12,916 bases of DNA. Source: Actinomycetota bacterium. Lineage in GTDB: Bacteria > Actinomycetota > Thermoleophilia > Gaiellales > Gaiellaceae. Position 1 is the first letter of the stretch. Every line of letters begins with the position of its first letter. Shown piece after piece: positions 12,340 to 12,916 of the stretch. The stretch is taken from positions 1 to 12,916 of the forward strand of contig JAFALP010000277.1 of assembly GCA_019234175.1 (NCBI GenBank), read 5' to 3'. The notes below the pieces were generated by a model, which was given only the letters and a program-made list of their open reading frames with translations, was not told the origin of the DNA and did no database searches. Made by a program: the position numbers and the translations under genes.

Positions 12340-12916
12340 GTGACTGTCCAGCGGCGGACGGCGCTGCTCTCGGTGCTCGCGGCCGCGGCGCTCATCGCGC
12401 TGAAGCTGTCCACCGGCCTCGCCACGCACAGCCTTGGGCTTCTCTCCGAGGCTGCGCACTCGGGCACGGATCTCGTCGCGGCGCTCCTCACGTTCTTCGC
12501 GCTCGGCGTCGCCGAGCGGCCCGCGGACCCCGGCCATCAGTACGGCCACGGCAAGGCGGAGAACCTCGCCGCGCTCGGCGAGGGGACGATCCTCGTGCTC
12601 GCGAGCGCGGCCATCGTGTGGCAGTCGATCGCGCGGCTCGCGAACGCGAGCCACGCGCACGTGCACGCGGGAACCCTCGCGTTCGTCGTCATCGCCGTCG
12701 TCATCGTCGTCGACGTCGCGCGCACGACGACGTCCACGCGCGTCGCCCGCGAGTACGGGAGCCCCGCCATCGCGTCGAACGCATTGCACTTCGCCGGCGA
12801 CCTCGTCGGATCGGTCGCCGTGCTCGTGGGGCTCCTTCTCGTGCACGCCGGCTACCAGAAGGCGGACTCGATCGCGGCGCTCTTCGTCGCCGCCCTCGTC
12901 CTCGCCGCGGCCGTCC
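12340..12916 (+). CDS. Cation diffusion facilitator (zinc-type), 3'-truncated
   Basis: The first 192 residues of a CDF metal-proton antiporter, cut by the right edge. Transmembrane segments 1-5 and part of 6 are visible. The metal-binding H-X3-D pairs sit in segment 2 (H40, D44 in AHSGTDL) and segment 5 (H150, D154 in ALHFAGDL), which is the zinc-type signature. The conserved loop HQYGHGKAENLA (66-77) matches YiiP-like members. A short His-rich stretch, HAHVH (105-109), lies in the loop between segments 3 and 4. The cytoplasmic C-terminal domain is beyond the window. The start is GTG at 12340, seven bases after the dioxygenase stop, with only a weak AGGA-like site; it is probably cotranscribed. 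Confidence 0.92.
   Translation, partial: MTVQRRTALLSVLAAAALIALKLSTGLATHSLGLLSEAAHSGTDLVAALLTFFALGVAERPADPGHQYGHGKAENLAALGEGTILVLASAAIVWQSIARLANASHAHVHAGTLAFVVIAVVIVVDVARTTTSTRVAREYGSPAIASNALHFAGDLVGSVAVLVGLLLVHAGYQKADSIAALFVAALVLAAAV

Noticed and set aside
10981..12846. Minus-strand open frame of 621 codons
   Set aside because: It is antisense to hppD, the permease end and the CDF gene, which have clear motifs; its product is Arg/Asp/Val-biased and featureless.
1..12916. tRNA genes, CRISPR arrays, transposons, integrase or attachment sites
   Set aside because: I looked for cloverleaf-like stretches, regularly spaced repeats, transposase motifs and terminal repeats and found none; coding density leaves almost no room.

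Overview
The window is a very GC-rich (about 70% or more by eye), tightly packed bacterial chromosome segment. It holds sixteen protein genes with almost no intergenic space; the two at the edges are cut. I see no RNA genes, insertion sequences, phage genes or CRISPR arrays. Gene content and style point to an actinobacterium, probably of the Thermoleophilia (Gaiellales/Solirubrobacterales) type. The grounds are a PimA-like mannosyltransferase, GTG/TTG starts, several start codons with a TANNNT -10-like element 6-8 bases upstream instead of a Shine-Dalgarno (the leaderless style), and small proteins that look like known actinobacterial hypotheticals. The lineage is an inference; no marker gene settles it.

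Layout. (1) 1-2545, plus strand: the end of a family-4 glycosyltransferase, a YbhN/LPG-synthase-type membrane protein and an unusually short glycerate kinase, coupled by overlaps. (2) 2513-6955, minus strand, read right to left: a UbiE/MenG-like methyltransferase, a multi-spanning membrane protein with faint UbiA resemblance, and a three-helix membrane protein with a very long coiled coil. After a 76-base gap containing a perfect inverted repeat come a 67-residue protein and exodeoxyribonuclease VII (xseA, xseB). (3) 6957-8666, plus strand: two uncharacterised small proteins, then proline dehydrogenase. (4) 8663-10303, minus strand: a 93-residue unknown, a FabL-like short-chain reductase with a YX6K active site, and a SAM methyltransferase. 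(5) 10328-12916, plus strand: an EamA/DMT permease, 4-hydroxyphenylpyruvate dioxygenase and the beginning of a cation diffusion facilitator.

How the genes fit together. Region 1 looks like envelope glycolipid work with a central-metabolism kinase attached. Region 2 joins possible quinone/prenyl-lipid chemistry to an unknown membrane coiled-coil protein, and then to the DNA-repair nuclease. Regions 3 and 5 include amino-acid catabolism (proline, tyrosine). No complete new system is evident. The least explained pieces are the membrane coiled-coil protein with its two partners, the paired small proteins before proline dehydrogenase, and the promoter architecture: leaderless-type signals, a two-way -10 element between divergent genes at 10312-10321, and divergent start codons that overlap at 6953-6957.
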